A DNA stretch of 64,000 nucleotides from Lysobacter sp. FW306-1B-D06B (GCF_038446665.1 NZ_CP151802.1:2356001-2420000); one strand, 5' to 3'; shown: positions 51,794-62,725, counted from the stretch's first letter. Numbers and translations are program-made. Notes: generated from the sequence alone by a model not told the origin.

Positions 51794-53122
51794 ATGCAAG
51801 CCAACATCCAAACCCATCTGCAGATCATCCCGCGCGACCAGCACAACGTCTCGCGGCGTGACATCAGTCCCAACGCCCTGCGCGTGCTCTACCGGCTGCG
51901 GGAGGGCGGTTTCGACGCCTATCTGGTGGGCGGCGCGGTGCGCGACCTTCTCATCGGCGGCCACCCCAAGGACTTCGACGTCGCCACCAACGCGACGCCG
52001 GAAGAGGTCAAGGGGCTGTTCCGCAACTGCCGCCTGATCGGCCGCCGCTTTCGCCTGGCGCATGTGGTTTACGGCCGCGAGATCATCGAGGTCGCGACCT
52101 TCCGCGCCAACAGCGACGACGGCAGCGGCGACCGCGAGTTGCACGAGGGCGGCCGCGTCCTGCGCGACAACGTGTACGGCACGATCGAGGACGACGCGGT
52201 CCGTCGCGACTTCACCGCCAATGCGCTGTATTACGCGATCGAGGACTTCTCGGTGCGCGACTACACCGGCGGCTACCAGGACGTGCGCGATCGCCTGATG
52301 CGGCTGATCGGCGATCCGCATACGCGCTACCGCGAAGATCCGGTGCGCATGCTGCGCGCGGTGCGCCTGGCGGCGAAGCTCGACTTCGAGATCGAAGCAG
52401 CCACCGCGGTGCCGATCCCGGAGCTCGCGCCGTTGCTGCGCGAAGCAGCGCCGGCGCGCCTGTTCGAGGAGTGCCTGAAGCTGTTCCTGTCCGGCCACGC
52501 GGTGAAGAGCTTCATCGGCCTGGAACGCCATGGCCTGTTGCCCGCACTGCTGCCCGAGACCGCGGCCGCGCTGAAGTCCAACCGCACCGGTGCGCTGCGT
52601 CGCATGCTGCTGGAAGGCCTGAGCGGCACGGACGCGCGCGTCGCCAATGACGAGCCGGTATCGCCTGCGTTCCTGTTCGCGCTGCTGCTGTGGCCGGCGT
52701 ACTGCCGTGCCCTGGCGCAGCTGCAGGCGCAGGGTGTGCACGCGGCCGAAGCGCAGCGTCGCGCTGCCGATCGCGTGACCGTGCACCAGTTGGAGACGAT
52801 CGCGCTGCCGCGCCGTTTCTCGCTGCCGATGCAGGAGATCTGGCTGCTGCAGTCGCGCTTCTCGCAGCGCCAGCGCAAGCGGGTGTTCCGACTGCTTTCG
52901 CATCCGCGCTTCCGGGCAGCGTTCGACTTCCTCAACCTGCGCCTGGCCGCGTCCGACGAACACGCCGACGACGTGGCGTTCTGGCGCGAAGCGCAGCTTC
53001 ATCCGGGTGAGGCGCTGGCCGTGGAGGCGCACGCGCATCACGAGGTGGAACCGGGCGAGGAGGGCGATGCACCGCGCAAGCGCCGTCGCCGTCGTCGCAA
53101 GCCCGTCAACGGCGGCGAATGA
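51794..53122 (+). CDS. pcnB: Poly(A) polymerase I
   Basis: This 442-aa nucleotidyltransferase adds 3' poly(A) tails to RNA for decay. It has VGGAVRDLLIGGHPKDFDVATNATPEE with the catalytic Asp pair, RRFRLAHVVYGREIIEVATFR, and RRDFTANALYY. DPHTRYREDPVRMLRAVRLAAKL is the neck region, and the tail RKRRRRRRKPVNGGE is basic, as in bacterial PAP I. The start is the ATG at 51794 (MQANIQTHLQ); the longer reading starts inside tRNA-Glu on the opposite strand. It overlaps folK by 4 bp. Confidence 0.93.
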   Translation: MQANIQTHLQIIPRDQHNVSRRDISPNALRVLYRLREGGFDAYLVGGAVRDLLIGGHPKDFDVATNATPEEVKGLFRNCRLIGRRFRLAHVVYGREIIEVATFRANSDDGSGDRELHEGGRVLRDNVYGTIEDDAVRRDFTANALYYAIEDFSVRDYTGGYQDVRDRLMRLIGDPHTRYREDPVRMLRAVRLAAKLDFEIEAATAVPIPELAPLLREAAPARLFEECLKLFLSGHAVKSFIGLERHGLLPALLPETAAALKSNRTGALRRMLLEGLSGTDARVANDEPVSPAFLFALLLWPAYCRALAQLQAQGVHAAEAQRRAADRVTVHQLETIALPRRFSLPMQEIWLLQSRFSQRQRKRVFRLLSHPRFRAAFDFLNLRLAASDEHADDVAFWREAQLHPGEALAVEAHAHHEVEPGEEGDAPRKRRRRRRKPVNGGE

Positions 53123-53652
53123 GCGAAACCGACGACCGCCCGGTCGCCTTCATTGGCCTGGGCAGCAACCTGGGCGACAGCATCGCGACGTTGCGGGCTG
53201 CGTTGCGCGCGCTGGATGCGCTGCCGGGAACGCAACTGGTGCGCGCCTCCCGGCTGTACCGGACCGCCGCGTGGGGCGTTACCGAGCAGCCGGATTTCAT
53301 CAACGCGGTGGCCATGCTGCGCACCTCGCGCGCGCCGCAGCAACTGCTGGCCGACCTGCTCGACATCGAGCGCCATGCCGGCCGCCATCGCCTCGCCGAT
53401 GGCAGCGACCGCTGGGGGCCGCGCACGCTGGACCTCGACCTGCTGCTCTACGGCGAACAGCGCATCGACGAGCCGGGCCTGCACGTGCCGCATCCGCGCC
53501 TGCACGAGCGCGCCTTCGTGCTGGTGCCGCTTGCGGAAATTTCGCCCGACGCCCGCATTCCCGGCGTTGGAACGGCCGCGCAGGCACTGGCCGGGATGGC
53601 ACCGGCGCAGGTGCAGGGGGTAACGTATGCGGACCCCCACGATCCCGCCTGA
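53119..53652 (+). CDS. folK: 2-amino-4-hydroxy-6-hydroxymethyldihydropteridine pyrophosphokinase
   Basis: This 177-aa folate-pathway enzyme transfers pyrophosphate from ATP to the pterin alcohol. The motifs GLGSNLGD, QPDFINAV, WGPRTLDLDLLLYG and LHVPHPRLHERAFVLVPLAEI are all present. It is translationally coupled to pcnB (ATGA). panB follows 30 bp later, the usual pcnB-folK-panB order. Confidence 0.96.
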   Translation: MSETDDRPVAFIGLGSNLGDSIATLRAALRALDALPGTQLVRASRLYRTAAWGVTEQPDFINAVAMLRTSRAPQQLLADLLDIERHAGRHRLADGSDRWGPRTLDLDLLLYGEQRIDEPGLHVPHPRLHERAFVLVPLAEISPDARIPGVGTAAQALAGMAPAQVQGVTYADPHDPA

Positions 53653-53682
53653 GCCTCCTCGGCCGGCGCCAACTCAGACCCC

Positions 53683-54501
53683 ATGTACAGCGGAACTCCG
53701 AACGAGAAGCCCTGGACCGTGCCCGCGCTGGCAGATGCCAAGCGCGACGGCCGCAAGCTGGTGATGCTGACCTGCTACGACGCAGGTTTCGCTCGCACGA
53801 TGGACAGCGCCGGTGTCGACCTGGTGCTGGTGGGCGATTCGCTCGGCATGGTGGTGCAGGGCCAGGACAGCACGCTGCCCGTGGCCGTGGCCGACATCGC
53901 CTATCACACGACGTGCGTCGCGCGCGGCTTGGACAAGGCACTGCTGGTCGCCGACCTGCCGTTCGGTGCGGACGCCACACCGGAACGGGCGCTGGAAGCT
54001 TCGATCGCATTCCTCCAGGCCGGCGCGGCGATGGTCAAGCTGGAGGGCGCGGGCCACAAGCTCGAGGTCATCCGCTTTCTGGTCGATCGCGAGATTCCGG
54101 TCTGCGCCCACCTCGGCCTGACCCCGCAGTCGGTGCTGCGCCTGGGCGGCTACAAGGTGCAGGGTCGTGACGAACTCGCCGCTCGACGCCTGCGCGAAGA
54201 CGCTCGCGCCGTGCAGGACGCCGGCGCCAGCCTGCTGGTGCTGGAATGCGTGCCGACGCCGGTCGCCGCCGCGATCACCACCGACCTGCACATCCCGACC
54301 ATCGGCATCGGCGCCGGCCCGCAATGCGACGGGCAGGTGCTGGTGCTGCACGACATGCTGGGCGTGCACTCCGGTCACCGCCGCCCGCGCTTCGTGAAGG
54401 ATTTCCTGGTCGAAGGCGGTTCGGTGGCCGGTGCCTTCGCCGCCTACGCCCAGGCGGTGCGCGACGGTTCCTTCCCGGACGCCGAACACTCCTACGCCTA
54501 A
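53683..54501 (+). CDS. panB: 3-methyl-2-oxobutanoate hydroxymethyltransferase
   Basis: This 272-aa enzyme makes ketopantoate from ketoisovalerate and methylene-THF, the first committed step of pantothenate (and so CoA) synthesis. It has [29 protein letters not shown] with metal and substrate ligands, and [29 protein letters not shown] and [21 protein letters not shown]. It precedes panC and panD. Confidence 0.96.
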   Translation: MYSGTPNEKPWTVPALADAKRDGRKLVMLTCYDAGFARTMDSAGVDLVLVGDSLGMVVQGQDSTLPVAVADIAYHTTCVARGLDKALLVADLPFGADATPERALEASIAFLQAGAAMVKLEGAGHKLEVIRFLVDREIPVCAHLGLTPQSVLRLGGYKVQGRDELAARRLREDARAVQDAGASLLVLECVPTPVAAAITTDLHIPTIGIGAGPQCDGQVLVLHDMLGVHSGHRRPRFVKDFLVEGGSVAGAFAAYAQAVRDGSFPDAEHSYA

Positions 54502-54593
54502 GCGCCTGCGGGCCGCTTCCGAGCCCGTGCTCGGTTCGTCCGGCGTATACCTGCCTCCCTCTGCTTTCCGCGTCTGATCCCCACGCTCACACC

Positions 54594-55442
54594 ATGATCG
54601 AAACCTTCACCGACCTGGCCCGCCTGCGCGAACGCGTCCGCGGCTGGAAACGCGACGGCCTGCGTGTCGCCTTCGTGCCGACGATGGGCAACCTGCACGA
54701 CGGGCATTTCTCGCTGGTGAAGCTCGCGCGCGAGCATGCCGATCGGGTGGTCGCCAGTGTCTTCGTCAATCCGACGCAGTTCGGACCGAACGAGGATTTC
54801 GCCCAGTACCCGCGCACACCCGACGCCGACGCGCGCGGCCTGGAGGCCGCGGGCTGCGACGCGATGTGGCTGCCCACGGTGGAAGCGATGTACCCCTACG
54901 GGGTGGAGGCCACCGTGCGCGTGCAGGTGCCGCAGGTGACGCAGACGCTCGAAGGCGCGCACCGTCCGGGCCACTTCGACGGCGTCGCCACGGTGGTCTC
55001 GCGGCTGTTCAACCAGGTGCAGCCGGATGTGGCGGTGTTCGGGCGCAAGGATTACCAGCAGTTGGCCGTGGTGCGCTACATGGTCCGCGACCTGGCGTTC
55101 CCCATCGAGATCGTCGGCGCGCAGATCGTCCGCGAGGCCAACGGCCTGGCGATGAGTTCGCGCAACCAGTACCTGTCGGCCGACGAGCGCGCGCAGGCCG
55201 CCGGAATCCACCGCTGCCTGTCCGCCATGGCCGACGCCGTGCGGGCCGGGCAGCCGCGCGAAACGGTGGAAGCCGCCGCGCACGGAGGCCTCGTGTCCGA
55301 AGGGTTCGTCCCGGATTACGCCGTGGTCCGTCGCCCCGACCTGACCGTGCCCGCCGACGGCGAGGCCGGACCGTGGGTCGCCCTGATCGCCGCCCGCCTG
55401 GGCCGTACGCGGCTGATCGACAACCTCGAATTTACCGCCTGA
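54594..55442 (+). CDS. panC: Pantothenate synthetase
   Basis: This 282-aa ATP-dependent ligase joins pantoate and beta-alanine. It has VPTMGNLHDGHFSLVKLA (HIGH-like), VFVNPTQFGPNEDFAQYPR, VFGRKDYQQLAVVRYMV and MSSRNQYLS (KMSKS-like). The start ATG 54594 opens the conserved N-terminus. It sits 92 bp after panB in the pan operon. Confidence 0.96.
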   Translation: MIETFTDLARLRERVRGWKRDGLRVAFVPTMGNLHDGHFSLVKLAREHADRVVASVFVNPTQFGPNEDFAQYPRTPDADARGLEAAGCDAMWLPTVEAMYPYGVEATVRVQVPQVTQTLEGAHRPGHFDGVATVVSRLFNQVQPDVAVFGRKDYQQLAVVRYMVRDLAFPIEIVGAQIVREANGLAMSSRNQYLSADERAQAAGIHRCLSAMADAVRAGQPRETVEAAAHGGLVSEGFVPDYAVVRRPDLTVPADGEAGPWVALIAARLGRTRLIDNLEFTA

Positions 55443-55583
55443 ACGCCGCCGCCATGGGCGGGCTTAACCGTTCCATGGCCGTCGACAATGGCGAAGGCGG
55501 GGTGATGTTGCACCGCGCCATGCGCTGCTAGACTTTCCCCAATTGCGTCCACACGCCCGCGCCCGCGGTCGGAGCCGAACACC

Positions 55584-55964
55584 ATGCAACTGAACGTCCT
55601 CAAGGCCAAGATCCACCGTGCCACGGTGACCCACGCCGAGCTTCACTACGAAGGCTCGTGCGCCATCGACGGCCGCCTGCTCGACATCTCCGGCATCCGC
55701 GAGTACGAGCAGATCCACATCTACAACGTAAACAACGGCCACCGTTTCGTCACCTACGCCATCCGCGGCGAAGAGGGCAGCGGCGTGATCTCGGTGAACG
55801 GCGCCGCCGCGCACTGCGCGCAGCCGGGCGACCTGGTCATCATCTGCGCCTATGGCGTGTGCGACGAGGCCGAAGCCGCCAAGTACAAGCCCACGCTGGT
55901 CTACGTCGACCGCGACAACGCGCTCACGCACACCAACCGGTCCATGCCGGCCCAGGCCGCCTGA
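55584..55964 (+). CDS. panD: Aspartate 1-decarboxylase proenzyme
   Basis: This 126-aa pyruvoyl enzyme makes beta-alanine from aspartate. The autocleavage site is Gly24-Ser25 in [36 protein letters not shown] and DLVIICAYG are canonical. It completes panBCD. The gap of 141 bp to panC holds no gene. pgi starts 7 bp later. Confidence 0.96.
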   Translation: MQLNVLKAKIHRATVTHAELHYEGSCAIDGRLLDISGIREYEQIHIYNVNNGHRFVTYAIRGEEGSGVISVNGAAAHCAQPGDLVIICAYGVCDEAEAAKYKPTLVYVDRDNALTHTNRSMPAQAA

Positions 55965-55971
55965 TCCGGAC

Positions 55972-57489
55972 ATGAGTGCCGACGCCCGTCTGAGCCAACT
56001 TCGCGCCCAGGCCGGGCGTGCCCTCCAGCAACCGCTGAAGACCCTCATCGCCGACGACTCGGCACGCGCGCAGGATTTCGCCCTGCGCGTCGGCCCGATC
56101 TACGCGAATTTCGCGCGCCAGCATTACGACCGCGAAGCACTGCAGGCGCTGTTCGCCCTCGCGCAGTCGGTCGATGCGCCGGCGCGCGTGAAGGCGCTGT
56201 TCGACGGCGAGAAGATCAACCTGACCGAAGGCCGCTCGGTGCTGCACACCGCGCTGCGCAGTGATCTGTCCGACGCGCCCGTCGCGAAGGCCGCGCACGC
56301 GCAGGCGCTGGACGCGCGCAAGCGCATGCGCACGCTGATCGACGCGCTGGCGGCCACTGACGTCACCGACATCGTCAGCGTCGGCATCGGCGGTTCGGAC
56401 CTCGGACCGCGCCTGGCGGTCGACGCCCTGAGCGGGCCGGCGCCGGGGCGCTTCCGCGTGCATTTCCTCTCCAACGTCGACGGCCATGCCGCACAGCGCG
56501 TGCTCGCCGGACTCGATCCCGCGCGCACTGCCGCGGTGCTGATCTCCAAGACGTTCGGCACGCAGGAGACGCTGCTCAACGGCACGATCCTGCGCGACTG
56601 GCTGGGCGGTACCGAGCGCCTGTACGCCGTCTCGGCGAACGTCGAACGCGCCGCGCAGGCGTTCTCGATCCCGCCCGAGCGCATCCTGCCGATGTGGGAC
56701 TGGGTCGGCGGACGTTATTCGCTATGGTCGGCGGTGGGTTTCCCGATCGCGCTGGCGATCGGCATGGACGCGTTCGAGCAGATGCTGGCGGGCGCGGCCG
56801 AGATGGACGCGCACGTCCTGCGCGCGCCATTGGAACGCAACCTCGCCGCGTGGCACGCCTTGACCAGCGTGTGGAACCGAAACGGCCTGGGGTATTCGAC
56901 GCAGGCGGTGTTGCCGTACGACGAACGCCTGAAGTTGCTGTCGAACTACCTGCAGCAGCTGGTCATGGAAAGCCTGGGCAAGTCGGTGCGCACCGACGGC
57001 ACGCCGGTCGGCGTCGAAACCGTGCCGGTGTGGTGGGGCGGTGCAGGCACCGACACGCAGCACAGCTTCTTCCAGGCGCTGCACCAGGGCACCTCGATCG
57101 TGCCGGCGGACTTCATCGGCGTGGTTCGTGCCGATGCGCCGTATCCGCAGAACCATCGCGCGCTGCACGCCAACCTGCTCGCGCAGACCGAGGCGTTCGC
57201 CAACGGCCAGCACAGCGACGACCCGCACCGGAACTACGCCGGTGGGCGGCCGACCACGACGATCCTGCTCGACGCGCTGACGCCGTTCTCTTTCGGCGCG
57301 CTGCTCGCGCTGTACGAACACAGCGTCTACCTGCAGTCGCTGGTGTGGGGGATCAATGCGTTCGACCAGTTCGGTGTCGAGCTGGGCAAGCAGGTCGCCA
57401 GCCGTCTGTTGCCGGCACTGGAAGGGCAGGCGGGTGCGGATGATCCGGTGACGCGCGAGTTGCTGGGGCGTTTGCGCGGGGACGTGTAG
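55972..57489 (+). CDS. pgi: Glucose-6-phosphate isomerase
   Basis: This 505-aa enzyme interconverts glucose-6-P and fructose-6-P. It has [15 protein letters not shown], the PGI signature [40 protein letters not shown] (catalytic Glu and His) and [18 protein letters not shown]. It is shorter than E. coli Pgi (549 aa) but complete. It feeds sugar-nucleotide synthesis that the EPS locus draws on, though not specifically. Confidence 0.96.
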   Translation: MSADARLSQLRAQAGRALQQPLKTLIADDSARAQDFALRVGPIYANFARQHYDREALQALFALAQSVDAPARVKALFDGEKINLTEGRSVLHTALRSDLSDAPVAKAAHAQALDARKRMRTLIDALAATDVTDIVSVGIGGSDLGPRLAVDALSGPAPGRFRVHFLSNVDGHAAQRVLAGLDPARTAAVLISKTFGTQETLLNGTILRDWLGGTERLYAVSANVERAAQAFSIPPERILPMWDWVGGRYSLWSAVGFPIALAIGMDAFEQMLAGAAEMDAHVLRAPLERNLAAWHALTSVWNRNGLGYSTQAVLPYDERLKLLSNYLQQLVMESLGKSVRTDGTPVGVETVPVWWGGAGTDTQHSFFQALHQGTSIVPADFIGVVRADAPYPQNHRALHANLLAQTEAFANGQHSDDPHRNYAGGRPTTTILLDALTPFSFGALLALYEHSVYLQSLVWGINAFDQFGVELGKQVASRLLPALEGQAGADDPVTRELLGRLRGDV

Positions 57490-57547
57490 CGTTCGCTGCG
57501 CAGCGCTCACGCTGCCGGCCCGCCATCACCGCAACCACCGCAAATAC

Positions 57548-57797
57548 CGTCATCCCGGCGAAGGCCGGGACCCAGGCCCGCAGCGTACGGGCACTCCGTT
57601 TGCGGCAAACCGCCTCACCGTCATTCCCGCGAACGCGGGGCTTTTGGGCCGCCGTATGGCGGTACTCTCCAGGGACGTTTCACGCCTTCCCGATTACCTG
57701 TGAACATCACCAACAAGATGGATTCCAGCTTCCGCTGGAATGACGTGAGGTGTCAGACAGCGTGACAACCTGGATCCCGGCCTTCGCCGGGATGACA
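57548..57797. repeat. Composite nested inverted repeat (REP/BIME-like), copy 3; fills a 396-bp gap
   Basis: The order is A (CGTCATCCCGGCGAAGG), B (CGTCATTCCCGCGAACG), a centre that includes GTTTCACGCC...CCTGTGAACA, B inverted (ATGGATTCCAGCTTCCG) and A inverted (GGATCCCGGCCTTCGCC). The centre is recognisably related to that of copy 1 (TTTTCACGC...CCTGTGAACAGC). It lies between the convergent pgi and queG genes. The remainder of 57490-57885 shows no gene. Confidence 0.85.
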
Positions 57798-57885
57798 GCA
57801 GTTCTGGCACACACTCGACCTTCTGCGAAGGCGGTCCCGTTCCCGCTACCGCATGGCGGCACGCCATCCCGTCGCTGCGTCTTCC

Positions 57886-58974
57886 TCAGCCAGCCCCATG
57901 CCTTCGCAGCGCCCATTCGATGTGCTCGCGCAGGACGGGGCTGGACGTTTCGCGCCTTGCGCGCAGTGCATCGATCACCTCCGGCGTCGATGGCGCATTC
58001 CCCAGCGCGACGGCGATGTTGCGCAACCAGCGCTCATGGCCGCTGCGACGAATAGCGGAACCCTCGGTGCGCTGCATGAATTCATCCTCGCTCCACGCGA
58101 ACAGCTCCACCAGCGTGGCCTTGTCCAGATTGTTTCGGACACGGAAATCGGGTTCGTCCGTGCGTTGCGCGAACTTGTTCCAGGGACAGATCAGCTGGCA
58201 ATCGTCGCAGCCGAAGATGCGGTTGCCGATCGGGGCGCGCAGTTCTTCCGGAATCGCGCCTTCGTGCTCGATGGTGAGATACGCGATGCAGCGCCGCGCA
58301 TCCAGTCGGTACGGCGCGACGATCGCCTGCGTCGGGCAGATGTCGATGCAGCGCCGGCAGGTGCCGCAATGCGCGCTGGCGGGCGTGTCGATCGGCAGCG
58401 GCAGGTCGACGTAGATCTCGCCCAGGAAGAAAAACGAACCGCCGTCCTTGTCGATCAGGCAGGTGTGCTTGCCGATCCAGCCCAGCCCTGCGTTGCGCGC
58501 AAGCGCGCGCTCCAGCACCGGCGCGGAGTCGACGAACACGCGATGGCCGAACGGCCCCACGACGTCGGCGATGCGGTCGGCCAATCGTTGCAGACGCTGG
58601 CGCATCAGCTTGTGATAGTCGCGGCCGAGTGCGTAACGCGCCACGTAGCCGCGCTCGCTGTCGTCCAGCGTGGCCCAGGCTTCGTCGCTGTCGCGGCCGT
58701 AGTCCAGGCCGACGGAGATCACGCGCACCGTGCCCGGATGCAGTTCGTGCGGGCGCGCGCGCAGTTCGCCGTGGCGCGCCATCCAGTCCATCGAGCCGTA
58801 CAGCCCCTGCGCAAGCCAGTCGCGCAGGTGGGCCTCGTCCTCGCCAAGCTCGATGCCGGTGATGCCGCAGCGCTGGAAGCCCAACTCGCGCGCGAGTTCG
58901 CGCACGCGGTCGGCCAGCGCCTCGAGGTCGGGCGCGGTGGTCGGAGGGAGCGGCGGCGATTCGACGGGTTTCAC
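57886..58974 (-). CDS. queG: Epoxyqueuosine reductase
   Basis: This 362-aa cobalamin-dependent iron-sulfur protein performs the last step of queuosine tRNA modification. It has GITGIELGEDEAHLRDWLAQGLYGSMDWM and YARDYHK-like ALGRDYHKLMR. The two [4Fe-4S] motifs are HCGTCRRCIDICPTQAI and CDDCQLICPWNK, followed by a C-terminal HEAT-like region. It is divergent from nnr with only 25 bp between starts, an arrangement seen in many proteobacteria (queG-nnr-tsaE). Confidence 0.94.
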   Translation of the reverse strand: MKPVESPPLPPTTAPDLEALADRVRELARELGFQRCGITGIELGEDEAHLRDWLAQGLYGSMDWMARHGELRARPHELHPGTVRVISVGLDYGRDSDEAWATLDDSERGYVARYALGRDYHKLMRQRLQRLADRIADVVGPFGHRVFVDSAPVLERALARNAGLGWIGKHTCLIDKDGGSFFFLGEIYVDLPLPIDTPASAHCGTCRRCIDICPTQAIVAPYRLDARRCIAYLTIEHEGAIPEELRAPIGNRIFGCDDCQLICPWNKFAQRTDEPDFRVRNNLDKATLVELFAWSEDEFMQRTEGSAIRRSGHERWLRNIAVALGNAPSTPEVIDALRARRETSSPVLREHIEWALRRHGAG

Positions 58975-58999
58975 GGCGCGCCAAGTATAGAATCGCGCG

Positions 59000-60517
59000 A
59001 TGGCCCACGCTGCCGCCCCCTTCGTTCATCCGCTCTACGATGCGGCCGCGCTGCGCCAACTCGAGACGCACGCCGCGCAGCGCCTGGGCGACGCCTTCGA
59101 GCTGATGCGCCGTGCCGGCCAGGCCGCATGGCGCGATCTGCTCGCGCACTGGCCGCAAACGCAGCGGATCGTGGTGGCCTGCGGGCCGGGCAACAACGGT
59201 GGCGATGGCTATGTGTTGGCGCGCCACGCCCATGAATCCGGGCGCGAAGTCCGGGTCGTGCGCCTGCGCGAGCACGCGCCACGCGGCGAACTGGCCCGTC
59301 GCGCGGCCGACGACTATGCCGCAGTCGGCGGAGTCGTCATTGACTTCGAACAAGCTCTGCCGCGCGCCGAGGTGATCGTCGATGCCGTGTTCGGCATCGG
59401 ATTCTCGCGTGCGCCCGACGCGTCGACGCAGGCGCTGATCGCGGCGATCAACGGCGCGCATGCTCCGGTGTTCGCGCTCGATGTGCCCAGTGGTGTGGAC
59501 TCCGATCGCGGCTGCGTGCCCGGCGACGCCGTGATCGCGACGCGGACGCTCGAATTCATGGCGGGCAAGGCCGGCCTTCGCACCGGCAGCGCGCTCGATC
59601 ACGCGGGCGCGCTGTCGCTTGCATCCCTCGGCTTGGAAGCCGCGGATTTCGAAGGAATCGCGCACGCCGCCGAGCGCCTGTCCGCGACGGATCTTCCGCG
59701 TTGGCTCGCACCGCGTCCGCGCGACACGCACAAGGGTCGCAACGGGCGCGTGCTGTGCATCGGCGGCGACCACGGCAGCGGCGGCGCGATCATGCTGTGC
59801 GCGCAAGCAGCGCTGCGCAGTGGCGCGGGGCTGGTGGAAGTCGCCACGCGCGAGCGACACATCGCGCCATTGCTCGCGCGCGTGCCCGAAGCGATGGTGC
59901 ACGAAGTCGGCGACACCTACGCTTTCCACGCCGCATTGGAGCGCGCCGATGCGATCGCGCTGGGGCCGGGGCTGGGGCGTGACGACTGGGGGCCGCCGCT
60001 GTACGAACGCGCGATCGCCAGCGGAAAAGCGCTGCTTCTGGATGCGGATGCGTTGAATCTGCTGGCAACCAAACCCTTCGCATTGCCTGCCGATGCGGTC
60101 ATCACGCCGCATCCCGGCGAAGCGGCGCGACTGCTCGGCGTGAGTACCGCCGACGTGCAGCGCGATCGCTTCGCCGCCGCACGCGCGTTGTGCGAGCGGT
60201 ATGCGTGCGTGGTTGTGCTCAAGGGCGCAGGCACCATCGTCATGTCCGCGCACGAAGCGCCGCGCGTGATCGCCGCGGGCAATCCCGGCATGGCGGTGGG
60301 CGGCATGGGGGATGTGCTGAGCGGCGTGATCGCGGCCTTGCGTGCGCAAGGCAACGACGCGTTCGATGCGGCCAGTTGCGGTGCCTTGCTGCATTCGGTG
60401 GCCGGTGACGCCGCCGCGCATGACGGCGGCGAGCGCGGCTTGCTGCCCAGCGATCTGATGCCGTGGTTGCGTCATTTCGCCAATCAAGAACCGTACGTCC
60501 CGGAGCCGATGCGATGA
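59000..60517 (+). CDS. nnr: Bifunctional NAD(P)HX epimerase / ADP-dependent NAD(P)HX dehydratase
   Basis: This 505-aa repair enzyme has an N-terminal YjeF epimerase domain (about 1-215; CGPGNNGGDGYVLARHA, DAVFGIGFSR, DVPSGVDSDRG). A C-terminal carbohydrate-kinase-like dehydratase domain follows (about 225-500; GGDHGSGGAIMLCAQAALRSGAGLVEVAT, ITPHPGEAARLLG, NPGMAVGGMGDVLSG). It restores hydrated NAD(P)H. It overlaps tsaE by 4 bp (ATGA). Confidence 0.95.
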   Translation: MAHAAAPFVHPLYDAAALRQLETHAAQRLGDAFELMRRAGQAAWRDLLAHWPQTQRIVVACGPGNNGGDGYVLARHAHESGREVRVVRLREHAPRGELARRAADDYAAVGGVVIDFEQALPRAEVIVDAVFGIGFSRAPDASTQALIAAINGAHAPVFALDVPSGVDSDRGCVPGDAVIATRTLEFMAGKAGLRTGSALDHAGALSLASLGLEAADFEGIAHAAERLSATDLPRWLAPRPRDTHKGRNGRVLCIGGDHGSGGAIMLCAQAALRSGAGLVEVATRERHIAPLLARVPEAMVHEVGDTYAFHAALERADAIALGPGLGRDDWGPPLYERAIASGKALLLDADALNLLATKPFALPADAVITPHPGEAARLLGVSTADVQRDRFAAARALCERYACVVVLKGAGTIVMSAHEAPRVIAAGNPGMAVGGMGDVLSGVIAALRAQGNDAFDAASCGALLHSVAGDAAAHDGGERGLLPSDLMPWLRHFANQEPYVPEPMR

Positions 60518-60990
60518 CCGAAGTGTGGTTGCCCGATGCCGATGCCACCGACGCGCTCGGTGCGCGTCTGGCGATCACGCGTCCCGCGCAGGCCGTGGTG
60601 CATCTGCACGGCGATCTCGGTGCCGGCAAGTCGACGCTTGCGCGCGCACTGCTGCGCGCGCTCGGCGTGCAGGGCGCGATTCGCAGCCCGACCTACACGC
60701 TGGTCGAGCGCTATCCGTTGGCCGACGGCGGCGAGGCCTGGCATCTGGACCTGTATCGAATCGCCGATCCGGGCGAGCTGGAATTCCTTGGCCTGGACGG
60801 CGCGGAAGTGCGGCTGTGGTTGGTCGAATGGCCGGAGCGGGGCGTCGGCGCGCTGCCGTCGCCGGACCTTACGGTCGAACTGGCGATGCGCGGTCCCGGG
60901 CGGGTTGCCCGGCTGCGCGCGGGGTCCGGAACCGGGGAGGCGTGGGTCGGGCGGGTCTCCGTCGGGCACGGAGTTGCGGCCGACTCCTGA
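60514..60990 (+). CDS. tsaE: tRNA t6A biosynthesis ATPase TsaE
   Basis: This 158-aa P-loop protein works with TsaB/TsaD in threonylcarbamoyl-adenosine tRNA modification. It has Walker A HGDLGAGKSTLARALLRALG, SPTYTLVERYPL, WHLDLYRIADPGELEFLGLD and LWLVEWPERG. The start ATG 60514 is coupled to nnr; the upstream extension is shadow. Confidence 0.95.
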   Translation: MTEVWLPDADATDALGARLAITRPAQAVVHLHGDLGAGKSTLARALLRALGVQGAIRSPTYTLVERYPLADGGEAWHLDLYRIADPGELEFLGLDGAEVRLWLVEWPERGVGALPSPDLTVELAMRGPGRVARLRAGSGTGEAWVGRVSVGHGVAADS

Positions 60991-61077
60991 ACGGGTTTGA
61001 AGGAAACGCCAGCAGGTCCCGGATTCGTAAGGAAAAAGTGCTTGCAAATTTGATTTGCCGGTGCTTGACTACCGCTC

Positions 61078-62703
61078 ATGCGTGTCAAGGCCGCCACCGT
61101 CCAGAAGTGTCTGCTCGGCCTCGCGCTGCTCGCGGCACTCGCCTGGAATCTGGCTCACGCCAGTGAAATCAAAGGCTTGGAGTTGAGCGAAGGCGCCACC
61201 GGCACGCGCGCCGAAATCGCGCTCGACCGCGCCGCCGACTTCAAGGTCATCAACCTCAAGGGACCGGACCGGCTCGTCATCGACCTGCCGGCCTCGGCAT
61301 TGGCGCGCGGCTTCCGCATGCCGAGCGCCACCGGTGTGGTCAAGTCCGTCCGCACCGGCGAGCCGACGCCGGGCACCGCACGCATCGTGTTCGATCTGGC
61401 CCAGCCGGTCGCCGTCCTCAAGCCGCGCATCGAGCAGGGCGGCAACGGACCGCGACTGGTGCTGGAGTGGCCGGGTGATGGCGCCCCCTCTGCGGCGGTG
61501 GCTGCCACCGCGCCTGCACCGGCGGCAACTGTTTCCGCGACCGCGCCCGCGACTGGCGCCGCTCCGGCAGCGCCTGCCGCAGGCGAGCCAAGCAAATTCG
61601 ATCCGGCCGCATCCTCGGCCGCGACCACCCGTCTGATCACCGAGATCGTTGCGCGCAACGATGGCGGTACGTCGGCTCCATCCACCGTGGCGACCACCGC
61701 AGCGCCGCCTTCGGCGATGCCGACGGTCACGCCGGTGGTGCCGTCGGCGGCGATACCGCAGGCGTCGGCGGGGTCGGCGACCGCCAATGCGCCCGTCGCC
61801 ACGACCATCGCGACCGGCGTTCCCACCCGCATCGCCACAGGCGTCCCGACCCCCGTGCCGGGCGCCGCCACGGCCTCCGCCGCCGATCCCGCGACCACGC
61901 AGGCCCCGGTCAAGACCATGAAGGACGTGATGCGCGGCCGCGGCATGCGCCCGCTCGTCATCGCCATCGACGCCGGTCATGGCGGCCAGGACCCCGGTGC
62001 ACTCGGGCCGTCGGGCAAGCGCGAGAAGGACGTGACCCTGGCAATCGCCCGCGAACTCGCACGCCAGATCAACGGCACGCCGGGCCTGAAGGCCTACCTG
62101 ACGCGCGATACCGACGTGTTCATCCCGCTGCCGCGTCGCGCCCAGCTGGCGCGCCAGGCCAAGGCGGACATGTTCATCTCGATCCACGCCGACGCGGCCG
62201 AGAACCGCTCCGCCAAGGGCTCGTCCGTCTACGTGCTCTCGTTGAAGGGCGCGTCGTCGCAGCGTGCGCGTTGGCTGGCCGACAAGGAAAACGCCTCCGA
62301 CCTCATTGGTGGCGTGCGCCTGGAGCAGACCAACAACACGCTGGCCTCCGTGCTGCTCGATCTCACCCAGAGCGGCCACATGAAGGCGTCCGAAGACGCC
62401 GCCGGGCACGTGCTGGATGGCCTCAAGCGCGTGGGTTCCAACCACAAGCCGAACATCGAGCGCGCGAACTTCGCCGTGCTGCGCACCTCCGACATGCCGG
62501 CGATGCTGGTCGAAACGGCCTTCATCTCCAACCCGGACGAGGAGCGCCGTCTCATCGACCCCGCCCACCAGCGCAACCTGGCGCGCGCGGTGCTGGACGG
62601 CGTCAACACCTACTTCACCCGCCAGCCGCCGCCGGGAACGCTCTACGCGGCGCGCGCCGACGCGCAGTACGCCACGAGCGAAGCGAACGGCGGCAGTCTC
62701 TGA
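61078..62703 (+). CDS. amiC: N-acetylmuramoyl-L-alanine amidase AmiC (AMIN + Amidase_3)
   Basis: This 541-aa periplasmic zinc amidase splits septal peptidoglycan. It has a Sec-type signal peptide ([19 protein letters not shown]), an AMIN domain (about 30-135: [25 protein letters not shown]), and a long Ala/Pro/Thr-rich linker (about 140-275). The catalytic domain (about 297-520) has [16 protein letters not shown] (Zn His), [14 protein letters not shown] (Zn Glu), [22 protein letters not shown] (Zn His) and [14 protein letters not shown] (catalytic Glu). The linker is longer than in E. coli AmiC. It has no twin-arginine motif. Confidence 0.94.
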   Translation: MRVKAATVQKCLLGLALLAALAWNLAHASEIKGLELSEGATGTRAEIALDRAADFKVINLKGPDRLVIDLPASALARGFRMPSATGVVKSVRTGEPTPGTARIVFDLAQPVAVLKPRIEQGGNGPRLVLEWPGDGAPSAAVAATAPAPAATVSATAPATGAAPAAPAAGEPSKFDPAASSAATTRLITEIVARNDGGTSAPSTVATTAAPPSAMPTVTPVVPSAAIPQASAGSATANAPVATTIATGVPTRIATGVPTPVPGAATASAADPATTQAPVKTMKDVMRGRGMRPLVIAIDAGHGGQDPGALGPSGKREKDVTLAIARELARQINGTPGLKAYLTRDTDVFIPLPRRAQLARQAKADMFISIHADAAENRSAKGSSVYVLSLKGASSQRARWLADKENASDLIGGVRLEQTNNTLASVLLDLTQSGHMKASEDAAGHVLDGLKRVGSNHKPNIERANFAVLRTSDMPAMLVETAFISNPDEERRLIDPAHQRNLARAVLDGVNTYFTRQPPPGTLYAARADAQYATSEANGGSL

Positions 62704-62725
62704 ACCATTGCCCCTCGTACACGCC